Source of the DNA: Pseudomonas sp. LS.1a | GTDB taxonomy: Bacteria > Pseudomonadota > Gammaproteobacteria > Pseudomonadales > Pseudomonadaceae | Direction: 5' to 3' | Assembly: GCF_022533585.1 (NCBI RefSeq) | Contig: NZ_CP092827.1 | Span: forward strand, 2,830,001-2,894,000 | Length of the DNA: 64,000 bases | In this document: positions 27,131 to 35,339 of the stretch, one piece after another | How the letters are laid out: the number at the start of each line of letters is the position of its first letter | Numbering within the stretch: position 1 is the first letter of the stretch | Made by a program: the position numbers and the translations under genes | Notes under the pieces: model-generated | What the model was told of the DNA's origin: nothing | Seen by the model: the letters and a program-made list of their open reading frames with translations, nothing else | Database searches by the model: none

Positions 27131-28419
27131 GGACGGGGCTCCCAGCGACCCAGGATCGCCACACAGTTGTTGCCGCCGAAGCCGAACGCGTTCTTCAGCA
27201 GGTAGCGCACGGGATGCGCCACCGCGCCGGCGGCGCAGACATCGAAGTCGAGTTCCGGGTCGGGGTCGTCGAGGTTGATGGTCGGGTGCAGCTGACCGGC
27301 GCGCATCTGCGCGATGGCCGCTACCAGCTCCACCAGCGGTGCCGACCAGCAGGTATGGCCGAGCATGGATTTCGGTGCATTGACCTTGAGCCGGTCCAGG
27401 TGCGCGCCGAACACCCGGCGGATCGAGCGGGCTTCGGTAAGGTCGCCCAGCGGCGTCGAGGTAGCGTGGGCACAGATGAAATCGATATCGCCGGGCTGCA
27501 GGCGGGCTTCGCGCAGGGCAGCCTGGATGGTGCGGGTCTGGCCATCTTCCTGCGGGCTTGGCTGGCGACTGGCATCGGAGCGGGCGGCCACGGCGAGGAC
27601 TTCGCACAGCGGCTCGGCGCCGCGGGCCTGGGCGAGGTCGGCACGTTCGAGTACCAGGCAAGCGCCGCCGTGGGCCGGGACGAAGCCTTCGCGGCGGCGG
27701 TCGAAAGGCCGGCTTGCCTGTTCCGGGTGATCGTTGAAGGAGCGCTGGCTGACCGCCTGCATCAGGGCCAGGGCGTGCAGCTCCAGCGGCGAGTAATCGA
27801 GCACCGGAGCCAGCACCACGACCCGTTGGGCATCGCCGAAACGGATCTCATTGAACGCCGCGCGCAGCGCCAGGGCGCCGCTGGCGCAAGCCCCGCCGAC
27901 GCTGTAGCCGGGGCCGCGGATGCCGAGGACTTCCGAAGCCACCGCGGCATGGTCGGTGTCCAGCCCGGCGAGGCCGAACTGAACGTCGATATGGTCGGGG
28001 TCCTGCTCGAACTGGCGGAAATTGTTGTAGTAATAGTTCTGGCCGATGTTGTGGCCGCCGACGATGATCGCGGTTTCGCCGTCATCACCCGCAGGCAGGT
28101 CGAACAGCCCGGCGTCCTGCCAGGCGCGCCCGGCCATCAGCACCGACAGCGCGGTGGACCAGGGCAGGCGGTTGCTCGCCCGGCGCAGGCGCAGGCGCGG
28201 TGCATCCGTGAGGCTGTCGGCCAGGGCGCAGAGGCGCGGGCGCGGATCGAAGCCTTCCAGGCTACCACCAACCTTGGTCGCGATCTGGCGGTCGAAGCTG
28301 CTCCAGCGACGAATGCCAGAGCGCCCGGCCAACAGGTTGTCGAGCAGGCTACCGGGGTCCTCGCCGAGGGCTGTAAGTACCGACATCCCTGTCACTACCA
28401 CATGGGGCGTTTCAGACAT
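27127..28419 (-). CDS. Beta-ketoacyl-ACP synthase (KAS II type)
   Basis: A 430-residue thiolase-fold condensing enzyme with the Cys-His-His triad: Cys178 in GGACASGAL, His318 in CAHATSTPLGD and His355 in KSMLGHTCWSA. This is the active set of decarboxylative FabF/KS enzymes that extend an acyl chain with malonyl-ACP. It is divergent from housekeeping FabF in its N-terminal third, where a Gly-rich loop is followed by QNYYYNNF, and it probably accepts a special starter. The start overlaps the dehydratase gene by 8 bases. No malonyltransferase is encoded nearby, so it would draw on the cell's malonyl-ACP. Confidence 0.9.
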   Translation of the reverse strand: MSETPHVVVTGMSVLTALGEDPGSLLDNLLAGRSGIRRWSSFDRQIATKVGGSLEGFDPRPRLCALADSLTDAPRLRLRRASNRLPWSTALSVLMAGRAWQDAGLFDLPAGDDGETAIIVGGHNIGQNYYYNNFRQFEQDPDHIDVQFGLAGLDTDHAAVASEVLGIRGPGYSVGGACASGALALRAAFNEIRFGDAQRVVVLAPVLDYSPLELHALALMQAVSQRSFNDHPEQASRPFDRRREGFVPAHGGACLVLERADLAQARGAEPLCEVLAVAARSDASRQPSPQEDGQTRTIQAALREARLQPGDIDFICAHATSTPLGDLTEARSIRRVFGAHLDRLKVNAPKSMLGHTCWSAPLVELVAAIAQMRAGQLHPTINLDDPDPELDFDVCAAGAVAHPVRYLLKNAFGFGGNNCVAILGRWEPRP

Positions 28420-28936
28420 GACATCCCTCCATCACTACCACGCTGCGCACAGCGCCGGCGACGCTGATACGCCCGCCGAAGATCGCCAGCATGCCGTTGT
28501 CGTCGAGCATTCCTACCTCGATGTCCATGATGTCGCCAGGGCGTACCTGGCCAAGAAACTGGGCGCCGAACACCCGCGTAGCGAGGATCTCCAGCGGTTG
28601 CGCCGGGCAGCCCCGGGCCATGTGCAGCAGGCACTGGCCGGCCTGGGCGATGGCTTCTCCCTGGAGCGCACCGGGGTAGATCGGGTTGCCGGGAAAATGC
28701 CCGCCGAGCACCGGATCCTCGGGATCGACGCGGCGTTGTGCGTGCAGCACATGGTTGTCCGGGTCCCAGGCCAGGACGCGGTCTATCAGCAGGAACGGCG
28801 ACCGGTGTGGCAGCATCTGTTCCAGGGGCGGAAAGGCAACCGCGGCGGAGGATCCCGCCGTGGCTTGCAGCAGTGGACCACGACGCAGCCGAGCGAGTGC
28901 GGCTGCGACGTCCAGGGCGGCGCTGGTGCTGGCCAT
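28412..28936 (-). CDS. FabZ/FabA-like hotdog 3-hydroxyacyl-ACP dehydratase
   Basis: A 174-residue hotdog-fold protein. LPHRSPFLLIDRV and GGHFPGNPIYPG are the FabZ signatures. The catalytic pair is His80 (GGHFPG) and Glu94 (GALQGEAIAQ). The first 35 residues are an Ala-rich extension not present in housekeeping FabZ. Its start is one base after the stop of the 205-residue gene, and its end overlaps the ketosynthase. It would remove water from 3-hydroxyacyl-ACP in the operon's elongation cycle. No enoyl reductase gene follows, so products may stay unsaturated. Confidence 0.85.
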   Translation of the reverse strand: MASTSAALDVAAALARLRRGPLLQATAGSSAAVAFPPLEQMLPHRSPFLLIDRVLAWDPDNHVLHAQRRVDPEDPVLGGHFPGNPIYPGALQGEAIAQAGQCLLHMARGCPAQPLEILATRVFGAQFLGQVRPGDIMDIEVGMLDDNGMLAIFGGRISVAGAVRSVVVMEGCHV

Positions 28937-28937
28937 G

Positions 28938-29555
28938 TCAGGCCGCCCGGGCCTTAGTCACGGCCACGGCGTTGTCCAGCACCCATTGCAGGGCGGCGTC
29001 GGCTTCCACCTTGGGCACCGCAGCCACCGCGCAGGAGGCTGCGTTGCGGCAGGCAATGCCGTAGTGCTCGTAGCCGGCGAACCACACAGCTTCATAGGCG
29101 GCGACGGTGTGTAGCGGCGTACCGCTACTGCCACTGCGCAACCCCTGGCTAAGGGGCTCCATCAACGCCTTGACCGCACCGCGATAGCCCTCGACCTGTT
29201 GCCGGATATTGGCGTTGAGGGCAACGCCACGTGGCAGACTGCGGGTCTCCACCAAGGCTTGTTCATAGGCGTTGATAGTGCTGCTTACGAAGTGGTTGCT
29301 TCCTACTACCGGATCGCTGCTGGCTGCGTGTTTGGCGAAAGCCAGCGACAGTTCGCGGAATTCCGTTTCGCTGAAGAACTCGTCCTGCAGGGCGAGATAG
29401 ACCTTCACCGGCAGCGGGATCGGCAGAGTCGCCAGGATCTCCAGGGGCAGTTCGGTGGCACTGTACTGGGCGAACATCTCGCGGATCTTCGCCTCGGGGA
29501 AATCGTCGCAACGGGCAAGCTGGATCACCCGGTCCACGGACATTGTGTAGCTCAT
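28938..29555 (-). CDS. Unknown helical protein of the 13-gene operon
   Basis: A 205-residue, largely helical protein. The start ATG at 29555 is chosen for GAGGAAG 7 bases upstream; a longer frame exists but has no ribosome binding site. No signal peptide is seen. Features are a helical N-terminal half (AKIREMFAQYSATELPLEIL) and a second half with HTVAAYEAVWFAGYEHYG and two Cys residues. The pattern vaguely recalls small helical binding proteins. I do not recognise the family. It sits between the beta-sandwich gene and the acyl cassette and could be a chaperone for either. Confidence 0.65.
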   Translation of the reverse strand: MSYTMSVDRVIQLARCDDFPEAKIREMFAQYSATELPLEILATLPIPLPVKVYLALQDEFFSETEFRELSLAFAKHAASSDPVVGSNHFVSSTINAYEQALVETRSLPRGVALNANIRQQVEGYRGAVKALMEPLSQGLRSGSSGTPLHTVAAYEAVWFAGYEHYGIACRNAASCAVAAVPKVEADAALQWVLDNAVAVTKARAA

Positions 29556-29568
29556 GACGGGCTTCCTC

Positions 29569-29943
29569 TCAGGTGTTGGACAGGGTGTAGGCGACGGTGA
29601 TGGTGTCGCCGGCTGTGGGGAAGGTCTTGTTGTAGTTGTATGACGAAGCTGTGCCACCGACGCCGAGGATGTTCGCGGAGTTGGTACCGTTCATGTTGAA
29701 CTGCAGGATGAACTGGGTGCCGTCGTCGGCCTGGTAGGTGACCTTGCCGTCCGGCGTCTGGCCGTTGGCGACAAACACGGTGGTCGCATTGCTGCCGGCC
29801 GCCACCGAGGTCGGCGGGGTGGTCGTCCAGTTGGCGCCGTTGAGGCTGTACTGGGTGCTGACCAGCACCAGCCGTTGCGAGGTGGTGAGGGTACCGGTGC
29901 AGGTACGGTTGGGGGTTGGACTGCTGCCGCCGCCACTACTCAT
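29569..29943 (-). CDS. Small all-beta protein, possibly aegerolysin-like
   Basis: A 124-residue protein with GGAGAA upstream of ATG 29943. A Ser/Gly-rich N-terminus is followed by about eight predicted strands rich in Thr, Asn and Tyr (LVLVSTQYSLNGANW, VTYQADDGTQFILQF, DTITVAYTLSN). There is no signal peptide and one Cys. The size and strand pattern would suit a small beta-sandwich such as aegerolysins or related lipid-binding crystal proteins, but no diagnostic motif confirms it. As the second gene of the operon it may be a small partner of the large proteins. Confidence 0.6.
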   Translation of the reverse strand: MSSGGGSSPTPNRTCTGTLTTSQRLVLVSTQYSLNGANWTTTPPTSVAAGSNATTVFVANGQTPDGKVTYQADDGTQFILQFNMNGTNSANILGVGGTASSYNYNKTFPTAGDTITVAYTLSNT

Positions 29944-29979
29944 AAGCGTTCTCCATGATGGCTTTGCTGTGTGGGTGGG

Positions 29980-31638
29980 TCAGGATGCCGCGGCCAGAAG
30001 CGTGCCGGACAGGAAGCCCGCAGAAACACGGCTGACCGTGTTCGGCAGGGCGGAAAGAGTGGTGGCGGCGCTGGGCCAGTTCACGGCATTGCGCGTCGCG
30101 CCCATCGGCCCCTTGGCCGTGGCGGCAGCGAGGAACACATAGGCCTCGTCGCGGACCGCGCAGTTGAGATCGAGGGCTGGGGTCAGGCCGCTGCTGGCGA
30201 CGTTCTCCACCCCTTGCCAGGCGCGGGCGGCGTTGACCTTGGCATGCCTGAGAGTGCTGCCCTGGGCGGCGAAGAGGTGAACGAACTGGCCCTGCACTGC
30301 GGCGCCGGCGCTGATGCAGTCGATCGTCGAGCCGGCGTCAAGGCCTAGGCGCGTGCTGACCTCGCTCCAACCGCTGTCCCAGACCTGGGCGCCATTGCGT
30401 ACGCTGAGCCAGATGCCTTTGCTGCCGGAGGCAAAGACGAATAGCTGGCCGTTGATGACCGCGCAGGCCACCCGAGTGCAGCCGGCCGGCAGGCCGCTTG
30501 AGGGAATCGCGCTGAAGCCGCTCCACGCCGCACCGGCCGCCTGGCTGGCCAGCCATACCTGGTTGCCGGACAGGGCCGCGACCACTACCACGCTGCCGGC
30601 CAGGGTGGCGGCGATGTCGCCGACCTGGCCGACGTTGGCGGTGCTCAGGGGCATTGGTTGCTGGCTTTCCCAGTTGCCGACCACGGTGGCCGAGTTGTGC
30701 CCGATGACTCCGTTGGCCAAGGTGAAGACGAAGAGCCGGCTGGCCAGGCTGGTGGTGGCCAGCGCCTGGATCGGCGAAGGCTGCACCGGCGGTGATACGG
30801 CCTTCACGGCCGACCAGGTGCCGACGCCGTTCTGGCTGGCCAGCCAGGACAGTCCGGTGGTTTGGTGGTAGGGCGCGAAAGCCTTCAGCAACTCGTGGTA
30901 GCAGACCAGGCAGAAGCCGGCGGCGGGATCGCGCATCAGGCAGTTCTGGCTGGGCCGGTAGATGCCCTTGAGGTAATTGCCGCCGCCTTCGAAGGCGCCG
31001 ATCATCCAAGGTTGCCAGCCGCTGGCCGACACATCGGAGGGCAGGGCACTGAAGCCGGGCGTCAGATACTGCTTCCACTTCAGCGAGGCGGCGTTGAGGT
31101 TGGTGGTGAGGTTGGGGCTGCTGGGCTCGATGTCCGGGTAGCTGCCGGACTGGGTGGAGTACTCGACGCCGAGTCCGGCCACCAGTTGGGCGATGGCCCG
31201 GGCCAGCAGGGCAACGTTGCCGCTGTCCAGGGTCAGGGTGCACAGGCTGCCGCCGAAGCTGCCGCCGGCGCTGCTGGTGTTGGCGATGACCACGGCCAGG
31301 TGCCAGGTAAGGCCGGCGGCGCTCAGGGCAGCGCTGACTTTCGTCGGGTCGGCGCTCAGGTTGCTGGCCGAGGCGCCGCAGCTGGCAGTGCCCAAGGCGC
31401 TGTTCGGCGACAGACCGGACTGGCTGGAAACGGTGTCGAGCTGGTAGACGTTGATAGCGTCCTGCAGGCGCCAGGAAATCGGCACGATGCCGTTGAGGCC
31501 GCTGATCAGCGTGGTGACGGCCTGGTGGAAGGCCTCGAGTTGGCTGGAGGTGAAGCCGTCGCCGGTGATGGCGATGAGAAAGCGTTTTCCGTCGATACCG
31601 TTGTCGACGATTTTCGAGCACGAAGCAGCAGCATCCAT
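29980..31638 (-). CDS. M64-like pseudopeptidase with beta-propeller-like C-terminal region
   Basis: A 552-residue protein and first gene of the 13-gene operon. Residues 1 to about 270 follow the IgA-peptidase M64 fold: ITGDGFTSSQLEAF near the N-terminus, then EPSSPNLTTNLN, and the family's Cys-rich signature EGGGNYLKGIYRPSQNCLMR with FCLVCYHEL. The zinc-site segment, normally HExxH with GLxDEY, reads ARAIAQLVAGLGVEY (about residues 145-159). Both His and the catalytic Glu are therefore lost, and activity is unlikely. Residues about 290-550 are repeated FVF/WLAS/W units like a sialidase or lectin propeller. The start at 31638 has GAGGG 8 bases upstream; ATG 31653 is the alternative. Confidence 0.75.
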   Translation of the reverse strand: MDAAASCSKIVDNGIDGKRFLIAITGDGFTSSQLEAFHQAVTTLISGLNGIVPISWRLQDAINVYQLDTVSSQSGLSPNSALGTASCGASASNLSADPTKVSAALSAAGLTWHLAVVIANTSSAGGSFGGSLCTLTLDSGNVALLARAIAQLVAGLGVEYSTQSGSYPDIEPSSPNLTTNLNAASLKWKQYLTPGFSALPSDVSASGWQPWMIGAFEGGGNYLKGIYRPSQNCLMRDPAAGFCLVCYHELLKAFAPYHQTTGLSWLASQNGVGTWSAVKAVSPPVQPSPIQALATTSLASRLFVFTLANGVIGHNSATVVGNWESQQPMPLSTANVGQVGDIAATLAGSVVVVAALSGNQVWLASQAAGAAWSGFSAIPSSGLPAGCTRVACAVINGQLFVFASGSKGIWLSVRNGAQVWDSGWSEVSTRLGLDAGSTIDCISAGAAVQGQFVHLFAAQGSTLRHAKVNAARAWQGVENVASSGLTPALDLNCAVRDEAYVFLAAATAKGPMGATRNAVNWPSAATTLSALPNTVSRVSAGFLSGTLLAAAS

Positions 31639-31709
31639 CAGAAAAGCCCTCATCCCTAAGGTCAAAATTCTTACTGGAAAACGCAAACTGATCTTACTTC
31701 ACTCGTGGC

Positions 31710-31739
31710 ATATTGCTATAGGTTTTTCCTGGTCGTCAA
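31710..31739 (-). promoter_or_regulatory. Candidate sigma-70 promoter for the 13-gene operon
   Basis: On the minus strand, TTGACG (31739-31734) and CAATAT (31715-31710) are separated by 18 bases and lie about 70 bases before the operon start at 31638. The -35 box is good and the -10 box fair. A direct repeat CGTAAG-CGTAAG lies just upstream (31742-31753). This is the only promoter-like sequence I see for the whole 20-kb unit. Confidence 0.35.
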
Positions 31740-31837
31740 TACGTAAGCGTAAGATGAATCCCCGATCCTCCCCAAATCCAGTCCCTCGAAGACATGGTGC
31801 TGATGGATGATGCCGAGCTGGGCATGATCAGCTGATT

Positions 31838-32824
31838 TCACGTTATTGATGGGGGCACACGAAGCGTGCCGCTCTTTGCAATGGGAAGGCGGGCGTCCTG
31901 TTCGATTCTTTCTGCGCCCTGGCGTAATTCCGAGATATCGCGCTTTGGCGGCGTGCCGAATTGTCGCCCATATTCGCGACTGAACTGCGAGGGGCTTTCA
32001 TAGCCAACCTTGAAGGCTGCAGTGGCGGCGTCCAGGTGTTCATTGAGCATCAGCCGTTTTGCCTCGTTCAACCTCAACCATTTCTGATACTGCAGCGGGC
32101 TCATCGCGGTGAGCTGGCGGAAGTGCTGATGGAAGGTCGAGAGCCCCATCTGCACCCGAGAGGCCAACTCATCTACCCGCAGCGGCGCGGCGTAGTTCAG
32201 CTTCAGCCAGTCGATGGCCTTGGCGATTCGATGCCCCTTGCTACCGATGGAGGCGATGGACCGGAGCAGGGGGGCCTGGTCGCTCAGCAGCAACCGATAG
32301 TGGATTTCTCGCTGAATCAGGGGCCAGAGCACGGGTATCGCATCAGGTTCCTCCAAAAGCTCGATCAGTCGGCTGAAGCTCTCCAGCAGCTTCGGGCCCA
32401 GCACACCGACGCCGGCGCTTGTGTGCACAGACTCACCGCTCACCGTAAGACGGCCATCTTGCGCGATCAACTCTGCCAGTGTGCGCAGGTCGAGCTTGAA
32501 CACCAGGCCCAGGCACGGTGCACCTTCGCTGGCCATCGTCACTGCCGAATGGGCAGGGATGTTCAGCGAGGTGACCAGGAAGCGGGTCGTGTCATAGGGG
32601 AACACGTCGCTGCCGATGACCATTTCCTTGGCACCCTGCACGACCAGCACGATGCTCGGCTCGACGATGCAGGTGATCGGTGGGGCTGGTGTGTTACGCC
32701 GGTAGACGCTGAGGTCTGCGATGCGTGTCGCGAAATCGCCAGCCGTTGGCGCGTGGGCGCCGATGACCTTGCATAGCGTGGCCATCGGGTGCGTGAGCAA
32801 GGGCGGTTGTGTGGTGGCGGACAT
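31838..32824 (-). CDS. AraC family transcriptional regulator (AraC_N type)
   Basis: A 328-residue regulator with the N-terminal cupin-like sensor of the AraC_N family (CIVEPSIVLVVQGAKEMVIG) and a C-terminal double helix-turn-helix (LRVDELASRVQMGLSTFHQH and AAFKVGYESPSQFSREYGRQF). The start at 32824 has GGAGG 7 bases upstream. It is divergent from a secreted alpha/beta hydrolase and an MFS exporter, an arrangement common in Pseudomonas in which the regulator controls the facing genes. The ligand is unknown. Confidence 0.9.
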   Translation of the reverse strand: MSATTQPPLLTHPMATLCKVIGAHAPTAGDFATRIADLSVYRRNTPAPPITCIVEPSIVLVVQGAKEMVIGSDVFPYDTTRFLVTSLNIPAHSAVTMASEGAPCLGLVFKLDLRTLAELIAQDGRLTVSGESVHTSAGVGVLGPKLLESFSRLIELLEEPDAIPVLWPLIQREIHYRLLLSDQAPLLRSIASIGSKGHRIAKAIDWLKLNYAAPLRVDELASRVQMGLSTFHQHFRQLTAMSPLQYQKWLRLNEAKRLMLNEHLDAATAAFKVGYESPSQFSREYGRQFGTPPKRDISELRQGAERIEQDARLPIAKSGTLRVPPSIT

Positions 32825-33045
32825 AGGAAGCCTCCGATCATCTTGTGGAAAACACTACTCGCGCGTCCGTTCAGGTGTCCATGCCCGGGCGGCATGGTCT
32901 GGAGATTCAGGCAAGAAAACCACTCGTTTGATCTACTGATACGCCGTTTTAACCGCGGAAGATGGGCGGCAGGCGAGGTGGCCAGAGTGCTTTGCAGCGA
33001 CTGCCCCTCGCACCACTTCCATTTCGAGCAGACAGGAAAATGTGC

Positions 33046-34074
33046 ATGAAGTCTTTGTTCGTTGCGTTTGCCCTGATGGCCAGTTCATTCACTGCGGGAG
33101 CCGCCGATATGTCCCATGGGGCCAACAATTTCTACAAGAGTGAGCAGGTATCACTCGAACGCGTTTCCTTCAAGAACCAGTTTCAGTTGAACACGGTCGG
33201 AAACCTGTTCGTTCCCAAGAACCTGAACCGCAATACCCGTTATCCCGCCATTATCGTCGGCCACCCGATGGGGGCGGTGAAGGAACAAAGCTCGAATCTC
33301 TACGCCCAGAAACTGGCAGAGCAGGGGTTCGTCACCCTGGCTATCGACTTGTCGTTCTGGGGCGAAAGCGAGGGGCGTCCGCGCAACCTGGTATCGCCGG
33401 ACATCTACGCGGAAGACTTCAGTGCGGCGGTCGACTATCTCGGTGCCCAAGCCTTCGTCGATCGCAACCGTATCGGTGTGCTGGGCATTTGCGGCAGCGG
33501 CAGTTTCGCTATCAGCGCAGCCAAGATCGACCCTCGAATGAAAGCCATTGCCACGGTCAGCATGTATGACATGGGCGCCGCCAATCGCAATGGACTCAAG
33601 CATGGTGTAACGCTGGAGCAGCGCAAACAGGCTATAGCCGAAGCGGCTGCACAGCGGGATGTGGAGTTTGCCGGCGGGGATACCAGGTACACCAGCGGCA
33701 CGGTTGATCGGCTGACCGAGCATTCCAACGCCATCGAGCGGGAGTTCTACGATTTTTACCGTACACCTCGGGGTGAGTTCACTCCCAAGGGCCTGCCGCC
33801 ACTGCTGACAACGCACCCAACCCTGACCAGCAACGTCAGGTTCATGAACTTCTACCCGTTCAATGATATCGAGACGATTTCGCCACGCCCGATGCTGTTC
33901 ATCGCAGGAGAGAACGCGCACTCGCGTGAGTTCAGCGAAGAGGCGTATCGCCTTGCCGGCGAACCCAAGGCGCTGGTGATCGTGCCTGGCGCCGGTCATG
34001 TCGACCTCTATGATCGCGTCGAATTGATTCCCTTTGGCAAGCTGACCGCTTTCTTCCGCGAAAACCTCAAGTAA
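33046..34074 (+). CDS. Exported alpha/beta hydrolase with cysteine nucleophile, dienelactone-hydrolase-like
   Basis: A 342-residue hydrolase with a Sec signal peptide (KSLFVAFALMASSFTAGAAD). The nucleophile elbow is LGICGSGSFA, with Cys at the usual Ser position as in dienelactone hydrolases. The acid is probably in FIAGENAH and the catalytic His in PGAGHVDLYD. I chose ATG 33046 over 33040 because AGGAAAA is then well spaced and the signal peptide is cleaner. It faces the AraC gene and is followed after 70 bases by an MFS exporter gene. The mature enzyme should be periplasmic; the substrate is unknown. Confidence 0.85.
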   Translation: MKSLFVAFALMASSFTAGAADMSHGANNFYKSEQVSLERVSFKNQFQLNTVGNLFVPKNLNRNTRYPAIIVGHPMGAVKEQSSNLYAQKLAEQGFVTLAIDLSFWGESEGRPRNLVSPDIYAEDFSAAVDYLGAQAFVDRNRIGVLGICGSGSFAISAAKIDPRMKAIATVSMYDMGAANRNGLKHGVTLEQRKQAIAEAAAQRDVEFAGGDTRYTSGTVDRLTEHSNAIEREFYDFYRTPRGEFTPKGLPPLLTTHPTLTSNVRFMNFYPFNDIETISPRPMLFIAGENAHSREFSEEAYRLAGEPKALVIVPGAGHVDLYDRVELIPFGKLTAFFRENLK

Positions 34075-34144
34075 CCCCTGCTTTCAGCCCGGCAGGCTCG
34101 GCTTGGGCATCTGCTTTTCTGTAACTTGCGCCACGAGAACCACC

Positions 34145-35323
34145 ATGACCAGCTCAGCGATACCTCTTCAACATTCAAGCAGACAGGTCTGGGGCGCCGT
34201 CCTGGCGATGTCACTCTGTGCCTTTGCCCTGGTGGCGTCCGAATTTCTGCCGGTGAGCTTGCTTACGCCACTTGCCACTGATTCGTCGCTTACTGAAGGC
34301 GAGGCCGGTCAAGCCATTTCGATCTCGGGCTTCTTCGCCGTAGTCACCAGTTTGTTGCTGTCCACCCTGACGCAGGGGACTGATCGAAAGCCCGTCCTGT
34401 TGGGCACCACGGCGTTAATGCTGGTTTCCGGCGCAATGGTGGCGTTTGCCCCGAATTACATGACCTTGATGATGGGGCGGGCCGTGCTTGGGATCGCCAT
34501 TGGTGGCTATTGGTCGATGTCCACCGCAGTGATGATGCGTATCGCGCCTGAAGCCCTCGTTCCCAAAGCCATTGCCGTGATGCAGGGCGGTACTGCGCTG
34601 GCCACGGCAATCGCGGCCCCGGTCGGCAGTTACCTGGGCGGCCTGATCGGCTGGAGAGGGGCATTCCTCTGTGTCGTACCTTTGGCTGCAATTGCGTTGA
34701 TCTGGCAAGCCTTCACGCTGCCGGCAATGCCTGGCGAGCGCGGTACGGTTTCGGTGACCGGCCCCCTACGTTTGCTGGGAGACAGCAAGGTTGCGCTTGG
34801 CATGGCTGCAGTCGCATTCCTCTTCATGGGGCAGTTCACGCTGTTTACCTACCTTCGCCCGTTCCTGGAAACCGTGACACACGTGGACGTGCCCACGCTG
34901 TCGCTGCTGCTGCTGATCATTGGTGTGGCGGGACTGGTGGGAACGATGATGGTTGGTTCGCTCGTAAGCCGGCATCTGTTCAGAGTGCTGCCAGGTATTC
35001 CCCTGCTGATGGCCGTCGTCGCATTCGCTGTGATTTCGACTGGTTCATGGATTGTCCCGACGGCGGTGCTGCTTGGTGGCTGGGGCTTGATTGCCACTTG
35101 TGCGCCAGTGGGTTGGTTCACCTGGCTAGCCAGGATGCTGCCCGAGGACGCCGAGGCCGGCGGAGGCCTGATGGTCGCGGTGATACAGCTGGCGATAACG
35201 GTAGGTGCGACTTCGGGTGGGGTGCTTTATGACGGTGTTGGGTACCAGGCGACCTTCATCGCCAGTGGAATGATGCTCTTGGTAGCGACTGCCTTGACCA
35301 TGAGGGTAGGGCGGCATCGATAG
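34145..35323 (+). CDS. MFS transporter, NepI/AraJ-like exporter
   Basis: A 392-residue transporter with 12 hydrophobic segments. The first begins at VWGAVLAMSLCAFALVASEF and ends in the EFLPVSLLTPLA pattern of the drug:H+ antiporter DHA1 subfamily. A TDRKPVLLG loop lies between TM2 and TM3, and GRAVLGIAIGGYWSM is in TM4. Related proteins export purine ribonucleosides (NepI) or arabinose (AraJ). It is downstream of the hydrolase gene, probably in the same transcript, so the two may handle one compound. Confidence 0.85.
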   Translation: MTSSAIPLQHSSRQVWGAVLAMSLCAFALVASEFLPVSLLTPLATDSSLTEGEAGQAISISGFFAVVTSLLLSTLTQGTDRKPVLLGTTALMLVSGAMVAFAPNYMTLMMGRAVLGIAIGGYWSMSTAVMMRIAPEALVPKAIAVMQGGTALATAIAAPVGSYLGGLIGWRGAFLCVVPLAAIALIWQAFTLPAMPGERGTVSVTGPLRLLGDSKVALGMAAVAFLFMGQFTLFTYLRPFLETVTHVDVPTLSLLLLIIGVAGLVGTMMVGSLVSRHLFRVLPGIPLLMAVVAFAVISTGSWIVPTAVLLGGWGLIATCAPVGWFTWLARMLPEDAEAGGGLMVAVIQLAITVGATSGGVLYDGVGYQATFIASGMMLLVATALTMRVGRHR

Positions 35324-35339
35324 AGTACAAATGTGCTCC

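Noticed and set aside
26112-28936. The acyl cassette as a modular polyketide synthase
   Set aside because: The enzymes are free-standing, small, and without acyltransferase or multi-domain modules.
11480-31638. The large operon as a tailocin, phage tail or type VI secretion cluster
   Set aside because: No sheath, tube, baseplate, spike, VgrG, ClpV, holin or lysozyme genes are visible, and the acyl-ACP enzymes do not belong to such clusters.
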